Source: Tanypteryx hageni (taxonomy: Eukaryota > Arthropoda > Insecta > Odonata > Petaluridae). From it: a stretch of 64,000 nucleotides of DNA. Shown piece after piece: positions 35,179-46,515 of this stretch (its first letter is position 1; every line of letters starts with the position of its first letter). Under the pieces are notes generated by a model. It ran no database searches. It was not told where the DNA came from and saw only the letters and a program-made list of their open reading frames with translations. The translations under genes were made by a program, and so were the position numbers. The stretch covers positions 5,935,501 to 5,999,500 of the forward strand of contig CM054115.1 in NCBI GenBank assembly GCA_028673005.1, written 5' to 3'.

Positions 35179-35658
35179 TTCTCCTGTTAGAGTATGCGTC
35201 GAGCATATGAGATCCATATGAGAAAGGGTCAACCTCAGAGTTAGATAGTGTGCAGCGAAAAGCAGCTAGATTCGTAAAAAATTGTTACGATAGAAATGAA
35301 AGCGTTACAGCTTTGATACAGTAATTAGGATGGGAATCACTAACTGAGCGCCGATCACGTTCCAGGTTAAAACTACTCGATAGGTTCAGAATGCAAACAT
35401 TCTCCACCGACGTCGAAGAAATAATAAGAACCCCAACTTATATTGGTAGAATGGACCATCCTCGTAAAATAAGAGAGATAGCCTGTAGGACAAAGATACA
35501 AAGGCTCGTTTTCCCCTAGAACGATAGCTGACCACACCAGAAGTAACAATAAAACATTAGCTGTCGTATGGCGAAATGCATCGTCCTAATTAATTGCTTT
35601 TCTTGGTGCTATTGCACTCCCTGCCACACACTATTGCGGTGGCTTGCAGGGTATACTG

Positions 35659-36705
35659 TAAATGTAGAAAGCATTTTGGTCGTACGTTAGAGAAGTCCAA
35701 GGTAGAGGCCCCACTATTGCGCCACTGAGATCGGAAACGGGAAATGTAGTTCACGATAGTTCGGAGAAAGCAAACCTTTTCAATGAACACTTTCAGAAAG
35801 TTTTTACTCCTAATGACGATGAATGTGAACCCCCTATTCCTATGCATCAGGGCGACTCGATGGAAGATTTGATATTTTCCGAAAATGGCATCGCGCTCCA
35901 ACTTCATTCAATTAAACCAAATAAATCTCCTGGGCCGGAGGAAATACCCGCATAAGTATTGAAATATTTAGCTTATGAAATCGCGCCGTATTTAAAAATT
36001 ATATTCGAGAAATCCGTTGCGGAAAGTGTAGTTCCTAAAGATTGGAAGATGACACACGTTACGCCCATCCATAAGGGCGGCGACAAAGAGAACCCCGAAA
36101 ATTATAGGCCAATTTCCCTAACTTCATTATCGTGCAAGAAACTTGAGCACATAATCTTTAGTTCTGTAATGCGCCATTTAGATAGTCACTCATTGCTTAG
36201 CGGATGCCAGGACGGATTCCGGAGAGGCAGATCATGCGAAACGCAGCTCGGCTTGTTCGTGGATGATTTGTTGCGATGCGGAAAGAAAAATACTCATGTT
36301 GATGCCATATTCATTGACTTCAGGAATGCGTTTGATAAAGTATCTCATAAGAAATTAATTGCAAAGTTAGGACAACATGGTATCAATCCGAAAGTTGTCA
36401 GTTGGGTGAGGGATTTCCTCTCGAATAGAGAACAGATAGTTGTCATCGATGGGAAATAGTCGTTCCCCGTTAAAGTTGCGTCGGGTGTTCCTCAGGGAAG
36501 TGTATTGGGCCCTCTACTTTTCTTAATCTATGTAAATGGTATCTGCTCGGTAGTTCGTAGTAAAATTAGACTTTTTGCAGATGATACCGTTCTATATAAA
36601 GAAATAAAAAACCAAGAGGACCATCAGTCGCTGCGTGGAGACTTAAGAGACATTTCAGCGTGGTGCAAAGAATGGAAAATTGAAATTAATTACACTAAAT
36701 GTGCA
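35659..36705 (+). pseudogene. Second L2/CR1-type reverse transcriptase fragment
   Basis: The sequence is homologous to the linker and RT of the preceding element. It starts at AFWSYVREVQGRGPTIAPL (about 35672) and continues with PENYRPISLTSLSCKKLEHI, FIDFRNAFDKVSHKKLIAKL, VASGVPQGSVLGPLLFLIYV and RLFADDTVLYKEI. In-frame stops are at 35953-35955 (TAA) and 36457-36459 (TAG). It lacks the endonuclease and breaks off at about 36700, joining a Jockey-type gag. It is clearly a different copy from its neighbour, not a duplication. Confidence 0.88.
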
Positions 36706-38495
36706 CAGCACTGCCAAGGTGCTACAAGTGCTCAGGGACCCACAACGGTAAGGACTGCACCAAGTCACTCGATCTGCTTGCAAAATGCTGCAACTGCGGC
36801 GGGGACCACACCCCTTTTTACCGCGATTGCCCTGCTCTGCTGGACGAAATACAGAGGATGGAGTCGAGAAAGACGCTAACATCAAAACAAGCCAGAGCCA
36901 GGAAGAAGTCTCCGCCCTCTCCCCCCACCCCCTCTCCACCCTCACTAGGAGTGCAGAACGTCTGGGGCAGAAGGAACGCCAGCCGCCTTCCGCCAACACA
37001 GCGCCCAACGCCGAGACAGTGTCTCTCCGTTCCTGCCGTCCCTCAGCTGAGCAGCGCAGAATTTCCGTTGCTTCCGCAAACACAACACGCTCCGCAGGAA
37101 CCGCTGGCAGACCTACGCATCCCCCTGCGTGAGGCGAATCGCCGCCGCCGTGCCGGACGAACACCCACAGGCGTGCCGCTACCGCCTCATGACGAGCAAA
37201 CGCTCGCCGAAGGCTTTCTAGCAGGTATTCACTCCCCCACAGCGGCCACTATGGCCATACAGCAGCAAATGCAGCTGCAGCAGCAGCTCCTACAGGGCGT
37301 ACTAACTCATCTTACTGCTTTCCTCCGTGTTCATCCCTAAGAGGAGCAGAGCCTGGGCGAGCGCAGCAGGAGTAGGCATTACCGGTCCACTGCAACCTAC
37401 CCACTTCAGTAACCGAGGCGATGGAAACGTCCTAGACATCTTCCTCAATCGTGGCCTCCTGGCATCCCTCCACGTCTCAGCTCTGGCATCCCTGACGAGC
37501 GACCACAACCCGATCATCGCGCATTTGGGCGTTTGTCCGTTGCAGCTCCCGGAGACCACCTACCAAGACTTTGCGAAGGCAAACTGGGAGGGGTATCGAC
37601 GAATACTCACCGACAGCCTGTCAGCGGAGCTGACCGACCTGTCAACACCTGCAGCCGTAGATGACTGCATTGAAGGGCTCGCGCGTCGGATACATGACGC
37701 CATGGACCCCGCAATGCCGCACCGAGAGAGAAGAGTCTACAATTACATGGAACTTCCATCCCGCATCAGGTCCGATATCCGCCTGATAAACGGGATCCGA
37801 AGATGCTATCAGGCAACTGGAGACCCGGCGCTACGCAGACAGCTGACCAAGATGGAGCACTCCGTATGAAATTCCGTTCTGCAATTCCGGCGCTCTGCAT
37901 TGGAAGCGAAACTCTCCTCCCTCAACATGGAAGACGGCTCAATTTGGAAGATGGCAAAAGCCCTGCGCTCCGACACGTTTCTACGACCCGCCTCTTCGTC
38001 GAGACGTGGTCACTGTCATCAACCCAAACCATAAGGCTGAGATGATGTCGGGATACCTTGAAACGGTATTCTGCAAACCCAGCGCGCTGGAGGAAGACGC
38101 AGCTAAAAGTCTGGAGCGTTATAATAACACTTCCACTACATCCGAATCAAGCCCTTTTCAGAGCCATGAAATGTAATCGTCGGAGACTGTGTACCGCCTC
38201 CAGTCATCACCTCTTCGGATATCGGCGAGGCATTGAAGCCCCTAAGGAAGCGTAAGGCGCCGGGGCCAGACACATCCGAAACGAAGCTCTTCGGAACATT
38301 TCCTTGGCGTTCGGGACATGGCTGGCGTTCGTTTACACGGCCTGCCTCCGGATTGGTTACTTCCCGGCTACATGGAAAAGGGCCGTTATTGTATGTATCC
38401 CGAAGCTGAAGGCCTGCAGGGATCCCACGAAGTACAGACCCATCTCCCTACTAGACGGCCTGAGGAAACTCTTCGAGAGGACGCTGCTCCAGAGT
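36700..38495 (+). pseudogene. Jockey-type non-LTR element, gag end joined to endonuclease and RT pieces
   Basis: The gag part (36699-37340) has two CCHC knuckles, CYKCSGTHNGKDC and CCNCGGDHTPFYRDC, then a proline-rich and a glutamine-rich tail. From 37360 the sequence jumps to the last third of the endonuclease (GNVLDIFLNRGL, ALASLTSDHNPII) and its linker. Most of the endonuclease is therefore deleted. RT blocks follow in shifted frames (LRKRKAPGPD, CIPKLKACRDPTKYRPISLL, RKLFERTL), ending abruptly at about 38495 before motif A. At least three frameshifts occur. Its GC content is well above the flanks. Confidence 0.78.
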
Positions 38496-38499
38496 CACC

Positions 38500-38815
38500 C
38501 CTTTTCCTTTTTCCATCTAGTTTTCCTTCTAACACGTCTTTAATCATACTCTCTCTCCTCAGGTAAGGTCCAAGCCAGTTTGCCTTCCTCTTTCTAATAG
38601 TCTGTATAATCATTCGCATCTCTCCTACTCATTGTAGCACTTCATCGTTTTTCATCCTATCTGTCCATTTTATCTTCGGCGTTCTCCTACAAGTCCACAT
38701 TTCAAAGCTTTCCAAGTATTTGATGTCATTTTTTCTTAACGTACATGTTTCTGCCCCGTACAGAGCTATACTACTTACATAGCATTTTATGAATTTTATA
38801 GGCTACGATTATATG
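38500..38815 (-). pseudogene. RTE-like retrotransposon C-terminal fragment
   Basis: The minus strand reads FIKCYVSSIALYGAETCTLR, then KNDIKYLESFEMWTCRR and RKRKANWLGPYLRRESM up to EGKLDGKRKRG. This is the C-terminal region shared by RTE-clade elements that are common in arthropods. One stop interrupts it near 38633. The RT core is missing. Confidence 0.75.
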
Positions 38816-40140
38816 CCTTCTGACGTCTCGCATTCATAGGTCAATGTATTTTCTTTCGTGTCAACACTTCTTGAGTGTTACATATAGCTAGGAAAGATTA
38901 TTGTGCCTATTTGTGTATATTGTGTGTATTTACTTGTTAAATGATGCATGAGTTCTGCGTACACTATTCAACGCTATAAAGGATGACTTCAACTACCGGC
39001 CAGTCTGGTGATCACCACTTTAGGCCTCCAATGTCATCATGAAATAAGTTTTTGTTTTCATATATAGGCACATAGGTAGATTTTGGTTGACGTGCAGAGC
39101 TATTTCTTTTCGACACCACGAGTCGCTCCTGATGGCACGTAGGATTTTACAGATCGTATTTATTCGCTGGTGGCCCGTTCAAGTATTACGACAGTAAATG
39201 TTTAGCTATTTTTGACCTCCCGTCCTCCCATGTCAGCAACCGTCAGGATTTCGGTGACCCCTCTCCCTCGTCTTACATAAGATTTTGTTGTACCCTCCCT
39301 TTTCAATAAAATTTAGAAAATGCATACTTATTCATGGCAATACTTTCTGATGTCTTTTTATATCGTTGCAATGTATTTTAATGTTCATTAAAGCACAATG
39401 TGGAAAATTTTATCAGAGCGAACATGGTAAAGTTATGTATACCGAAAAAACAGTTAAATACTGCGAAAAGAATCCTAATGTCGGGCAAAATGCGGGTAAC
39501 GAGCAGGTGGAAGCTTGCTGTGGACGAGATGCCACGACACGTAAATTGCATGTAAAAAGTAAAAAATTTCTTAAATATAAAATCTTTCGTAAGCATTGGT
39601 TAAACACCCCCCCCCCCATTCCAGCAAACGTCAGCTTTTCCTAGACCTCCCCCCTAAGGGGTGTTTATCACAGACGTCAGGGGTTTAGCTCCCACACCTG
39701 GAAATTTTGCCACTCCACACTCCATGTTAAAAGGGGTTCTTTAAAGTGCATCAGCATTGTACAATACACGGGGTTGATGGCTTCACTTTCTCTCCAAAGG
39801 AATACTTGTCATATTTTAATGCAAATAAAAAAGAATTTTGTAAATTTACAAACTTCTATTTTATTTACTTTAAAGAATCTTTCGACAAAGATGAGTTATC
39901 CCAAGTGCGATATGTTGTCATATTTTTTAGATGTATGAAAAGGGAGTGTTGCGAGACACGGTGAAACAATATAATAGTGAATAAACAAACAAAAACTCCT
40001 TCACCGTAAAAAAGTAAGAGAATACTCACACACACACTGCAGGTTGCTGGTAAACACCGTCGCAGGACCTAAGTCAAAGGAAAACACACGCACACGCTGA
40101 AACATGCAAAAACCACTCACACAGTAAACTCAAACTAAGA
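38816..40140. other. Intergenic sequence without recognised genes
   Basis: About 1.3 kb with a short poly-C run at 39607-39617 and a (CA)-rich stretch near 40028. No domain, terminal repeat or open frame with a known signature was found. Confidence 0.45.
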
Positions 40141-40150
40141 ATTGAACTAG

Positions 40151-40195
40151 ACACCGATGTTTCGACAGCTAAGCTGTCATCTTCAGTAGTGTGAG
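40151..40195 (-). ncRNA. Hammerhead-ribozyme-like core in the Penelope pLTR, copy 1
   Basis: On the minus strand ACAC-TA-CTGAAGA-T is followed by a perfect 6-bp stem (GACAGC/GCTGTC, loop TTA), then GAAA-CATCG-GTGT. CUGANGA and GAAA around a helix are the hammerhead core. The ACAC/GTGT pair could close an outer helix. One extra base lies between CUGAAGA and the stem, which departs from the minimal consensus. Confidence 0.5.
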
Positions 40196-40419
40196 GTGTG
40201 GGAGGGAGATGGGGGTATATATACAGGGAATGACCGTCAGGTAAGGGGAAAAAGTGAAAGGAATTGGAACGGTTAACTGAGTAACTGAAAAAGGGGGGAG
40301 TGGGGGATGGGACCTAAGTCGTTGTTCATAACTGTTTTTGTTTCTATGTATGTAGATGCTTTCGTATGCATCGAGTTTATTGTATTGGTCTATTGACTTG
40401 AGTAACGTTAGGTTTTCTG

Positions 40420-41552
40420 TGGTGATAGGATGGTGAGTGTCAAAAATGTGAGTTGCAATGCGTGATTTGTCTATTCTGTTGTTTCTGTAGTGTGCTATGT
40501 GTTCTTTAAACCGGGTTTCCAGTTTACGTCTAGATTATCCAATGTAAATTTTGTCACATGAACTGCAATTGACTTGGTAAATGCCTGATTTGTGGTGATT
40601 GGGAATTTTATCTTTCGGGTTTGTCAGTAGGTTGGATAGTTTATTTTCGTTGACAAAAACCGGGTGAAGATCACATTTTGAAAGCATGCGTTGGAGATTA
40701 TTTGTTAGTTTCGGTGCATATGGTAGTTTTATGTATTTTTTATGTTTTGATTCGTGAGTGTGGTGCTTGATTTTATTTGAATATTGTGCTTGTGTTTTTG
40801 AATCATTTTGTCGATGATTTGTGTTTCGAGTCCGTTGTGTAATGCGCAGTTTTTAATAAAAGTAAGTTCTATGTGAAAATCTGTTTTCGATAGAGGTGTA
40901 TTTAGTAGTCTGTGAATCATGGAGTGGAAGGGAGCCAATTTATGTGTTGGTGTGCGTAGGTTTTCTGTAAATGTTGAATTGCAGTTTGTTATGTTCTCTT
41001 GTGATGAGCAAATCTAAGAAAGGTAAAGTTTTATTGTTTTCTATTTCGTGTGTAAATTTTATCGTGTCGAATTGTTGGTTGAGGCGTTGTATGAAATTGG
41101 GGATGCTTTCTTTTGCTGCCAAAGATTGCGAAAATGTCATGTACGTATCGGAGCCAAATTTTTGGAAAATATGGGAAGGAAGATTTACAAGACTTCTCGA
41201 AATTAGTCATGAAGAGTTCAGCTATGAGAGGAGAAAGGGAGTTACCCATAGTTGTACCGCCTTTTTGCTGATAGGTGTTGTTGATTTTAAAGAAGTTTTG
41301 TTGCATGCACAAGGAGGTTAAACGAACGTATTCTTCCGTTGCTTCTTTAGCAATATCATTTTCTAATAACCATGTCTGCAGGAATTCTATGGTTTCTTTG
41401 ATTGGTACGCTTGGAAATAAGGAGGTGACATCGAAGGAAACTAGGATTTCATCATCTGTAATTGCGGTGTTTTTAATTGTTGATGAAATCTTGTGTTTTT
41501 GATGCGAGAGATACAATCTATTTGTATTTGTTTGAATTGATGGTTTAGCCAC
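40420..41552 (-). pseudogene. Penelope-like reverse transcriptase and GIY-YIG endonuclease, broken
   Basis: The RT part (41552-41031) contains ILVSFDVTSLFPSVPI (motif A), TTMGNSLSPLIAELFM (motif B) and IWLRYVHDIFAIFGS (motif C). The first catalytic Asp of the usual YVDD is replaced by His. The frame shifts near 41100 into ENNKTLPFLDLLITREHNKL and RKPTHTNT, and shifts again before 40938. Near 40590-40520 SGIYQVNCSSC...IYIG then a TAA stop then SRRKLETRFKEH marks the GIY-YIG endonuclease. The mutated motif C and multiple breaks mean it is inactive. Confidence 0.85.
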
Positions 41553-41600
41553 TGAGATATTTTGTATGTAGGAGAGTTGATCCCTGAAACTATGGGTCTC

Positions 41601-41848
41601 ATAGGTATGTGTAATTATTTGTGTAATTTTGGAAGGCAGTACATTTTTTAGACGTATAATATCATGGACCTCGACCGGGAATCAAACCCACAATACTTGA
41701 AATCATTGATGATTATTTCAACCACAGCTCAACCGGCGTCGACCGATAACTCTAAGTTAATAAGCGTACTCGATGTCATAGAGTAAGGATTACGTCTTAT
41801 TTTTCTTGTGTCTCTATGTCATTATAAGGATTGTTATGCATAATATAA
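41601..41848. other. Unassigned, with possible tRNA-derived segment
   Basis: On the minus strand GGTTTGATTCC (41678-41688) resembles a Pol III B box and lies about 60 bases after a GGTTGAGCTG stretch. This hints at an old tRNA-derived repeat, but the arms do not fold convincingly. Confidence 0.3.
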
Positions 41849-42070
41849 TACAGTGGTCCCTTGGTTAACGATATTAATTGGTTCCATGAAAACTACCGTT
41901 AATCGAATAGAGGAAACACATGTTAAAGGCTTAATTCGTTCAAAGACGATCAGAAGTTGACCTTTTTCACCCAAAAACATAGTTTATAATATTTAAACAC
42001 AATTTTTAATAAATAAACTTTATAAGATCATAGTAAAGAATTAATAATAATAGAAACATGGATAAATATT

Positions 42071-43917
42071 TGTTGTGTTTCTCGACGCTAAAGAACAACT
42101 TTCAGTTGCCAGGGCAGGCGCCAGGAGAGACAAGGCCGGGTCCGCTGAGAGTGGTTCTGTAACAGGCGCAGGGTGTGACTGACGGGTCCGGCGGCAGAGA
42201 GGGACGTTAAGCTCCTCAACCGATTCGGTGCGCGGATCAGCTGCAGGCTGGAGCGGGGAAAAGTCCAGGCGTTTCCGCGGATGCCGTAGCTGCTGAGGAG
42301 GACGACGAGGAGCGTTGCCTCTGCCTCAAGCATTGGTGATGCCAAGAGTCGGGGTCGGTGTAGGAGCAGCAACTGGTCTCAGAAGATCAGGATCAGCTTC
42401 TGGAGTAGCTTTCTCGAGCGGTGGGGGTGGACCGAAGCGCCTTCGATGTTCCCTGGTATAAACAGGGCAGGAACGGGAGTAGGCCGCATGCTGACCGCCG
42501 CAGTTGCAGCAGGTTGGAGTCCCATCCTCCTTGGACTTGGTGCAATTCCGACCCTCGTGGGGGCCGGCACACCTGTAGCATCTGGGCGCGGCTGTGCAGA
42601 AGACCGAACTGTGGCCAAAACGGTTGCATATAAAACACATTTGCGGCTCGTCGTATCGGTAGCGCTGGATGCGCACTTTGGAATTTCCCAAGGACGTCCA
42701 GCGTAGAAAGTCCTTCGGGTCCCAGTCTGCGGTGGCAGCGCGCGTGGTGATGACGAAGACGCCAAGTGGGGATCCGTCGGCCTTGCGGATCTGTCTGACT
42801 CTGATGACTGGTACCCGTGCATCCTCCAAAAGCTCCTTCAGGTAGTTGTCATCAGTCTTAGGGTGTAGTCCGCGGGCAGTGAAGCTGAGGGTCCGTTCGT
42901 TACGAGCACTCCAAGTGGAGTACTGGGCCTGGACGCCATCTAGCATCAGTCGGACGGAAGCATAGTCCTCAAATGTAGTAAGCTGGAGCCGGGTATGATT
43001 CCTCCTGGAGGTAACCTGAAAGGAATGGTCCTATGTGGCTCCGTTGATGGCGGAAATAAATTTTCGGAAATCCGCCAGCTCGTACACCAGGATAGCTGGC
43101 GGCTTTGGTGGGCCGGGCGGGCTGGCGTTAGTCGTGGCTGCAGGAACAGGAACAGTAGCAGATGAAGAGGGTCCAGGAGCGATGTCCGTGGCGGCATCGG
43201 CAAGCAACGGGGCGTATCGGTTGGCAGTGCGAACCGCAGGAGCCCGGGTCCGCAGCTGATTGGCAATGGACTCGGCAGCAGTGGTGAAGGCCTTCCTAGT
43301 CTTCTTCCGGCGAGGAACGCGGAAGGAGCCCGTGTCCATTTTTTCGGAGACGTCCGAGTCAGCCTCAGTGGTGCCCTCATCCATAGAAGGGACAGCAGAA
43401 CCGGGTTTGAGTGAGGTCGGGAGGCTCTGGGTAGAGCCAGCAGCGTCTTGGTCCTGTGGCGGACCGTTGTCGGAGGCCGATTTATGGCCCTGTAAAGGGC
43501 CGTTTTTTGGTCCTGGCAATGAATCTGCATTCATTGTTGCAGAGGACGTGGAAAAAAGGATGCGCCGGATGGCGCCAGGAAGGTCTCCGGGAGAACCGGA
43601 TTGAAGTGCCAGCCGGGTGGCAGGATCGGCGCCGAAGGAGCTAGCTCCTTTAGCCTCAATGCTGGGAGGTTCGATTTGAAAAAATCAAACAACCCGCGAA
43701 ACGAAAATCAGCTGTAAGAGATATCCACCAGATTCTCACGGCCTTTTCCTTTTCCCGGAATGTCCTCTCGGAACTCCGGCTCCTATTTATATGCCCGGGC
43801 TTGCTTCTCGAACCTTCTGTCTGTTTCTCGGGCCCCGGTTCGACCTTGACCGCTTTCCCTAGGAAACGCCCAGGGTGGGGTGTCTTCGTCTACGCCGTGA
43901 GGTATCATCACGCAACT
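42071..43917 (-). repeat. 3' LTR of the gypsy element, interrupted
   Basis: Bases 42071-42099 and 43767-43917 align with the two parts of the 5' LTR. Between them lies 1.67 kb of a Jockey-type gag gene. About 56 bases of LTR sequence (equivalent to 47945-48000) are missing at the junction. Confidence 0.88.
42100..43766 (-). pseudogene. Jockey-type gag (ORF1) inserted in the gypsy LTR
   Basis: The ATG at 43534 opens MNADSLPGPKNGPLQGH. A Ser/Thr/Pro-rich region with a basic RRKKTRK segment follows. A single TAG (43031-43033) interrupts the frame, which then continues open to 42326. The C-terminal half has the RNA-binding-like block TLSFTARGLHPKTDDNYLKE and three knuckles: CFICNRFGHSSVFC, CYRCAGPHEGRNC and CCNCGGQHAAYSRSC. 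The sequence ends at 42100 in a shifted frame, with no ORF2 and no poly(A). It is a 3'-truncated fragment, unusual for non-LTR elements, which normally lose their 5' end. No target duplication was found. Confidence 0.82.
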
Positions 43918-43963
43918 CCCTTCCTTGTTCAAAAAATAAAAAAAATAATATAAATATAATTGG

Positions 43964-46512
43964 CTATTGACAACTTCTACAGATCTTTTGTTTAATCAAT
44001 CTTCTGCTCCTCGTCTTTATGATGTAGGCCACGTCTTGACTCCTAGAACTCGCCATTTGATCTGTCGGTGATTCTTTTCTCTCGCCGGCAGGGTATACCA
44101 TCGCCAAACTTCCATGTCCCCCATAATTTTTCTCCCAATGATCCATTTTGCTCGGTACCAAAAACACTCTGTTCCTCCGGATAGTACCATTTTCTGTTTT
44201 TATGTCGTACGATCTGGGTTCCTTGCGTTTTTGCATTACAGTGTTTGTCGTCTAGTCAGACCCTGTCTCCTGGTTGTAGTGGTGATAAAGGTTTGGCTCG
44301 GTGCCTCCAATCATTTCTTATCTGGATCTTCTGCTGCTCAGCCTCCATTCTTTTCCTATGGTCCTTGAGCTCGGGCCACCTAGGTTTCAATGATTCTTTA
44401 ATCATTGGCAAATTAGTACGTAGTTTTCGGCCTATCAAAAGTTCTGCAGACCTAAATTGGGGTCTCTTTCTTTCTCTAAAATATTCTTTACAATTTTTAC
44501 TGTGGCTTCTGCCTGTCCATTGCTCCTTGCCCATTTGGGACTACTAGTCACCAATCTGAACCCATAGCCACGTGCGAATTCAAACATTTCTCTTCTGAAC
44601 TGTGGTCCATTGTCTGATCTGACTTCTTCAGGGATCCCAAATCTTGCAAAAACTGACTTTATCTTCCCGATGACTGCCGCTGCTGATGTGCTAGCCAGTC
44701 TTGATACTTCGGGATATCGCAAAAATAATCTACCATTACCAAGAAGTTTTGGTTTCTGACGGTCACCAGATCCATCGCTATCTTCTGCCAAGGCCTCTCT
44801 GGTGGTGGGGTTGGTATCAATGGTTCTACTGGTCGCGGTCGTCGCTCCAGGCATTCCTTGCAATTCTCCACCATTTCTCGCACATCGGTTGATATTCCTT
44901 ACCACCAAATCGCATCCCTATATTCTACATTTTCTATGCCAAGGTGGCCCCTGTGTATGCGGGGCAGCATCTCCCGCCTCAATGCACTTGGGATTACTAC
45001 TCGCCTACCGTGCATCAGCAGACCTTGCGTTTCGTTGAGAAAGCCTTTCTCCTTGAAGTAAGCTCGGAGATTAAGGTCTACGTCCCCCTTTCGGTTAGGC
45101 CAACCCTGTTTCACATTCTCCAGAATCTTTCTCATAGTTTCATCCTTCCTCTGCTCATCTTGTACCTCTTGTAGACGATTGTCTGTCATAGGAATCTCTT
45201 CAATCACCTCCTGTACAAAGAGTTCTACTTCTGCCTCCATCAGGATGTCCTTGTCTGGTGATTTCTCCATCATTGGTGCTCCTGAAAGCGTGTCCGGGGT
45301 ATGTAGCCACTTTCCTGGAACATGTACTATCGTATAGGAGTACTCCAGGAGCCTCATACAGAACCTCTGTAGTCTCGCTGATAGCTCACTCAATGGTTTG
45401 GTACCCAGCAGGGCTACCAATGGCTTGTGGTCCATACAAAGTTGAAAATAAGCTACTTCAATGTATGTGGCGAATCTCTCGCAAGCCCAAGTTAGTGCCA
45501 GGGCCTCCTTTTCTATCCGCGCGTATCTGCGTTCTGTTTCTGTTAGCGATCGGGATGCATAGCTGACAGCTTTCCATATACAATCGCCTTGATGCTGCTC
45601 CAGTACTGCTCCAAGTCCATATGATGACGAATCCGCTGACATTCTGCAAGGTTTGTTGGGATCGAATATTGACAAAGCTGGCGCTTTTGTTAATCGACGT
45701 TTGATGTCGCCGAATGCCTTTTCGTGGACTGCTGTCCATGGAAGGTTTCCCTATTCCGAAAGTAACTCCCTCAGTGGCTGCGTCATGTCAGCTAGATGGT
45801 CGAGAAACTTTAAATGGTAGTGGACCATTCCCAAAAATCGTCGCATAGACTCGGCTGTCTTTGGTCTCTCCATATCGTTGATTTCTGCTACCTTCTCCGG
45901 ATCTGGCTTCAAACCTGCTTCCGCTGATATGATGTCCTAGAAAACGGACTTCCTTGACGCTCCAAACGCATTTTTTTTATTCGAAGTCATCCTCGCTTCT
46001 TGAAGTCTTTGGAGTACTGCATAGAGACGCTCATCGTGTTGCTCTTGGCTGTTTCCGTAAACCAGTATGTCGTGCAGTAAGTTTACGACGCCATCGAGCC
46101 CAGTTAATGTTTAGGCCATTCTTTTTTGAAAATCTTCCCCTGACGAGGATAGTCCCATAGGAAGGCGATTGAAACAGTATCTTCCGCAGGGTGCGATAAA
46201 TGTCGTGAGTTTCTTACATGTTTCTTCCAAGGGGATTTGAAAATATCCTCTGCAGGCATCAATCTTGCTCATGAATTTGGTCTGGGAAAGACGTGCCAAA
46301 ATCTTATCCACTGCCGGTAGAATGTGTCGCTCTCGCTGCACGCTAGCATTAAGCTGTGTGTAGTCCACACAAATCCTTACTGCGCCGTTGGGTTTTGGGA
46401 TGACTACCATCGGAGCGCACCACTCTGTTGGCTCGTGTACTTGCGAGATTACGCCCTCTTGTTTCATACGTTCCAGCTCCCGCCAAACCTTTTCCCACGG
46501 CTGTATGGACAC
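43964..46512 (-). pseudogene. gypsy pol: RT, RNase H and integrase, broken
   Basis: The RT begins at 46512 with VSIQPWEKVWRELE and continues with VRICVDYTQLNA, FMSKIDACRGYFQIPLE and NRLPMGLSSSGEDFQ. A TAA lies just before 46108. The catalytic block then reads LLHDILVYG, with His in place of the first Asp. After frameshifts (46000-45740) comes the RNase H (MSADSSSYGLGAVLE, HKPLVALLG), an integrase HHCC finger (HRGHLGIE, CKECLE) and the catalytic core (AMDLVTV, RSDNGPQFRREMFEFA, NGQAEATVKI). A C-terminal part ends at 43964. At least five breaks make it inactive. Confidence 0.88.
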
Positions 46513-46515
46513 CCT

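Larger units (their letters stand above)
32374..35535 (+). mobile_element. L2/CR1-type non-LTR retrotransposon, 5' truncated
   Basis: The order is an ORF1 fragment, a 136-base gap, then ORF2 with endonuclease and RT on the plus strand, and a decayed C-terminus to about 35530. No RNase H domain was seen. The element abuts a second member of the same clade at 35659. Confidence 0.8.
40150..41600 (-). mobile_element. Penelope-like element, copy 1 (5' truncated)
   Basis: The minus strand carries an RT without its N-terminus, a GIY-YIG endonuclease remnant, and a 3' region with the Penelope signature CTGAAGATGACAGC...GCTGTCGAAACATCGGTGT (40193-40151). The 5' boundary is near 41600. No target duplication could be read. 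Confidence 0.8.
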
